In this document: piece after piece, positions 21,315-21,951 of the stretch | Layout: every line of letters begins with the position of its first letter | How positions within the stretch are numbered: the stretch's first letter is position 1 | From: Elysia marginata | Lineage: Eukaryota; Mollusca; Gastropoda; Plakobranchidae | Assembly: GCA_019649035.1 (NCBI GenBank) | Contig: BMAT01004406.1 | Location: 246,946-268,896, forward strand | DNA: 21,951 nucleotides | Direction of reading: 5' to 3' | Translations under genes and position numbers: made by a program | The notes under the pieces: generated by a model | Told to the model about the DNA's origin: nothing | The model's database searches: none | Seen by the model: the letters and a program-made list of their open reading frames with translations, nothing else

Positions 21315-21951
21315 TTATAAATCCATCTATCAACATTCACTTCTATCTCCATCTCCAATTTTCAATACTGATATTTTTTGTTATCACAGAACTTGACTGC
21401 AATTACATGTTGAAATAAAAATTGCTGTTATTATATCCAAATACGCTCGCGAGCCTCTGAAACTAAAAACATTTTTTCTTCAAAAATTACCAAAACATAA
21501 CTTGTCATATTCGTCATCTCGCAGTTCAGAATGACTCATGACTGTGTGCCCCTCTTTTGGGGGGTAGGGTAGGAGGACTGGCTGTTATTGCGTGAAGGGA
21601 TGAAACAAAACAGAGCAAGCGACAAACAAAGGTTTTTTTGACTTGGTGATAATGAACTGAAGTGGCCTCTTTGCTGGCCTGGGCGCATCCCATTGGGCTA
21701 TAGATGGATAGACCCCAGTGGGGTGCGCTCGCTCAGCAGTCGGACAGCTGGCACCCTAGAACATTAACCACATTCTTCTGTAATCATATCAAATTAGTCC
21801 ATGGCAATGTAATTTTTTGTGTGTGTCTAGGGCGCAAAAGAGATCCATGAACAGATAATATAAAACAAATGCCATTAATAGGAAAGTAGGCCCTACACGT
21901 ACTATCAATTAATGTGGCTTTTGGTAATGGTGATGGTTTTGATATTTTTTC

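Noticed and set aside
21114-21418. Three overlapping plus-strand frames rich in Ser, Leu and Ile
   Set aside because: They arise from the CT/CTAT microsatellite; all three frames are open there because the repeat contains no stops.

Overview
This looks like a window of a large, AT-rich animal nuclear genome. Long stretches have no usable reading frame. Microsatellites and minisatellites are frequent, and the one convincing coding piece is a single exon ending at a clean GT splice donor. Nothing resembles bacterial operons, rRNA, CRISPR or plasmid functions. The simple-sequence load and general texture fit a marine invertebrate, perhaps a mollusc, but that is an impression and not an identification.

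Layout. The recognisable gene is on the minus strand at 16416-16862. It is the first coding exon (149 codons) of a polo-like kinase of the PLK2/PLK3 type. A Q/H/S/G-rich N-terminal extension runs straight into the start of the kinase domain (ending YLRGRLLGK), and the exon stops inside the ATP-binding glycine loop at AAG|GTAAGC. Above the ATG (16863-17030) there is an in-frame stop, an E2F-type palindrome, CCAAT motifs and a weak TATA-like motif, consistent with a 5' leader and promoter. I recognise no second kinase exon in the 16.4 kb downstream, so positions 1-16415 are best read as part of a very long first intron. Positions 17030-21951 would be upstream flank or an upstream non-coding first intron.

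Repeats and candidate sites. An ungapped 54-bp copy of the ATG region lies inside the intron (16174-16227). There is a 41-bp minisatellite of eight units (12801-13128), a GA-rich minisatellite with variable spacing (8741-9130), a diverged pair of about 125-bp repeats (10345-10622), two short tandem duplications, a TTC tract (8239-8384), a trinucleotide block ending in an AT hairpin (975-1167) and CT/CTAT repeats near 21.2 kb. Possible regulatory sites are a perfect Maf recognition element (13726-13740), a perfect 20-bp palindrome (8019-8038) and a GC-richer segment with AP-1 and ATF-like sites (20760-21093). A few long open frames without recognisable homology are listed with low confidence.
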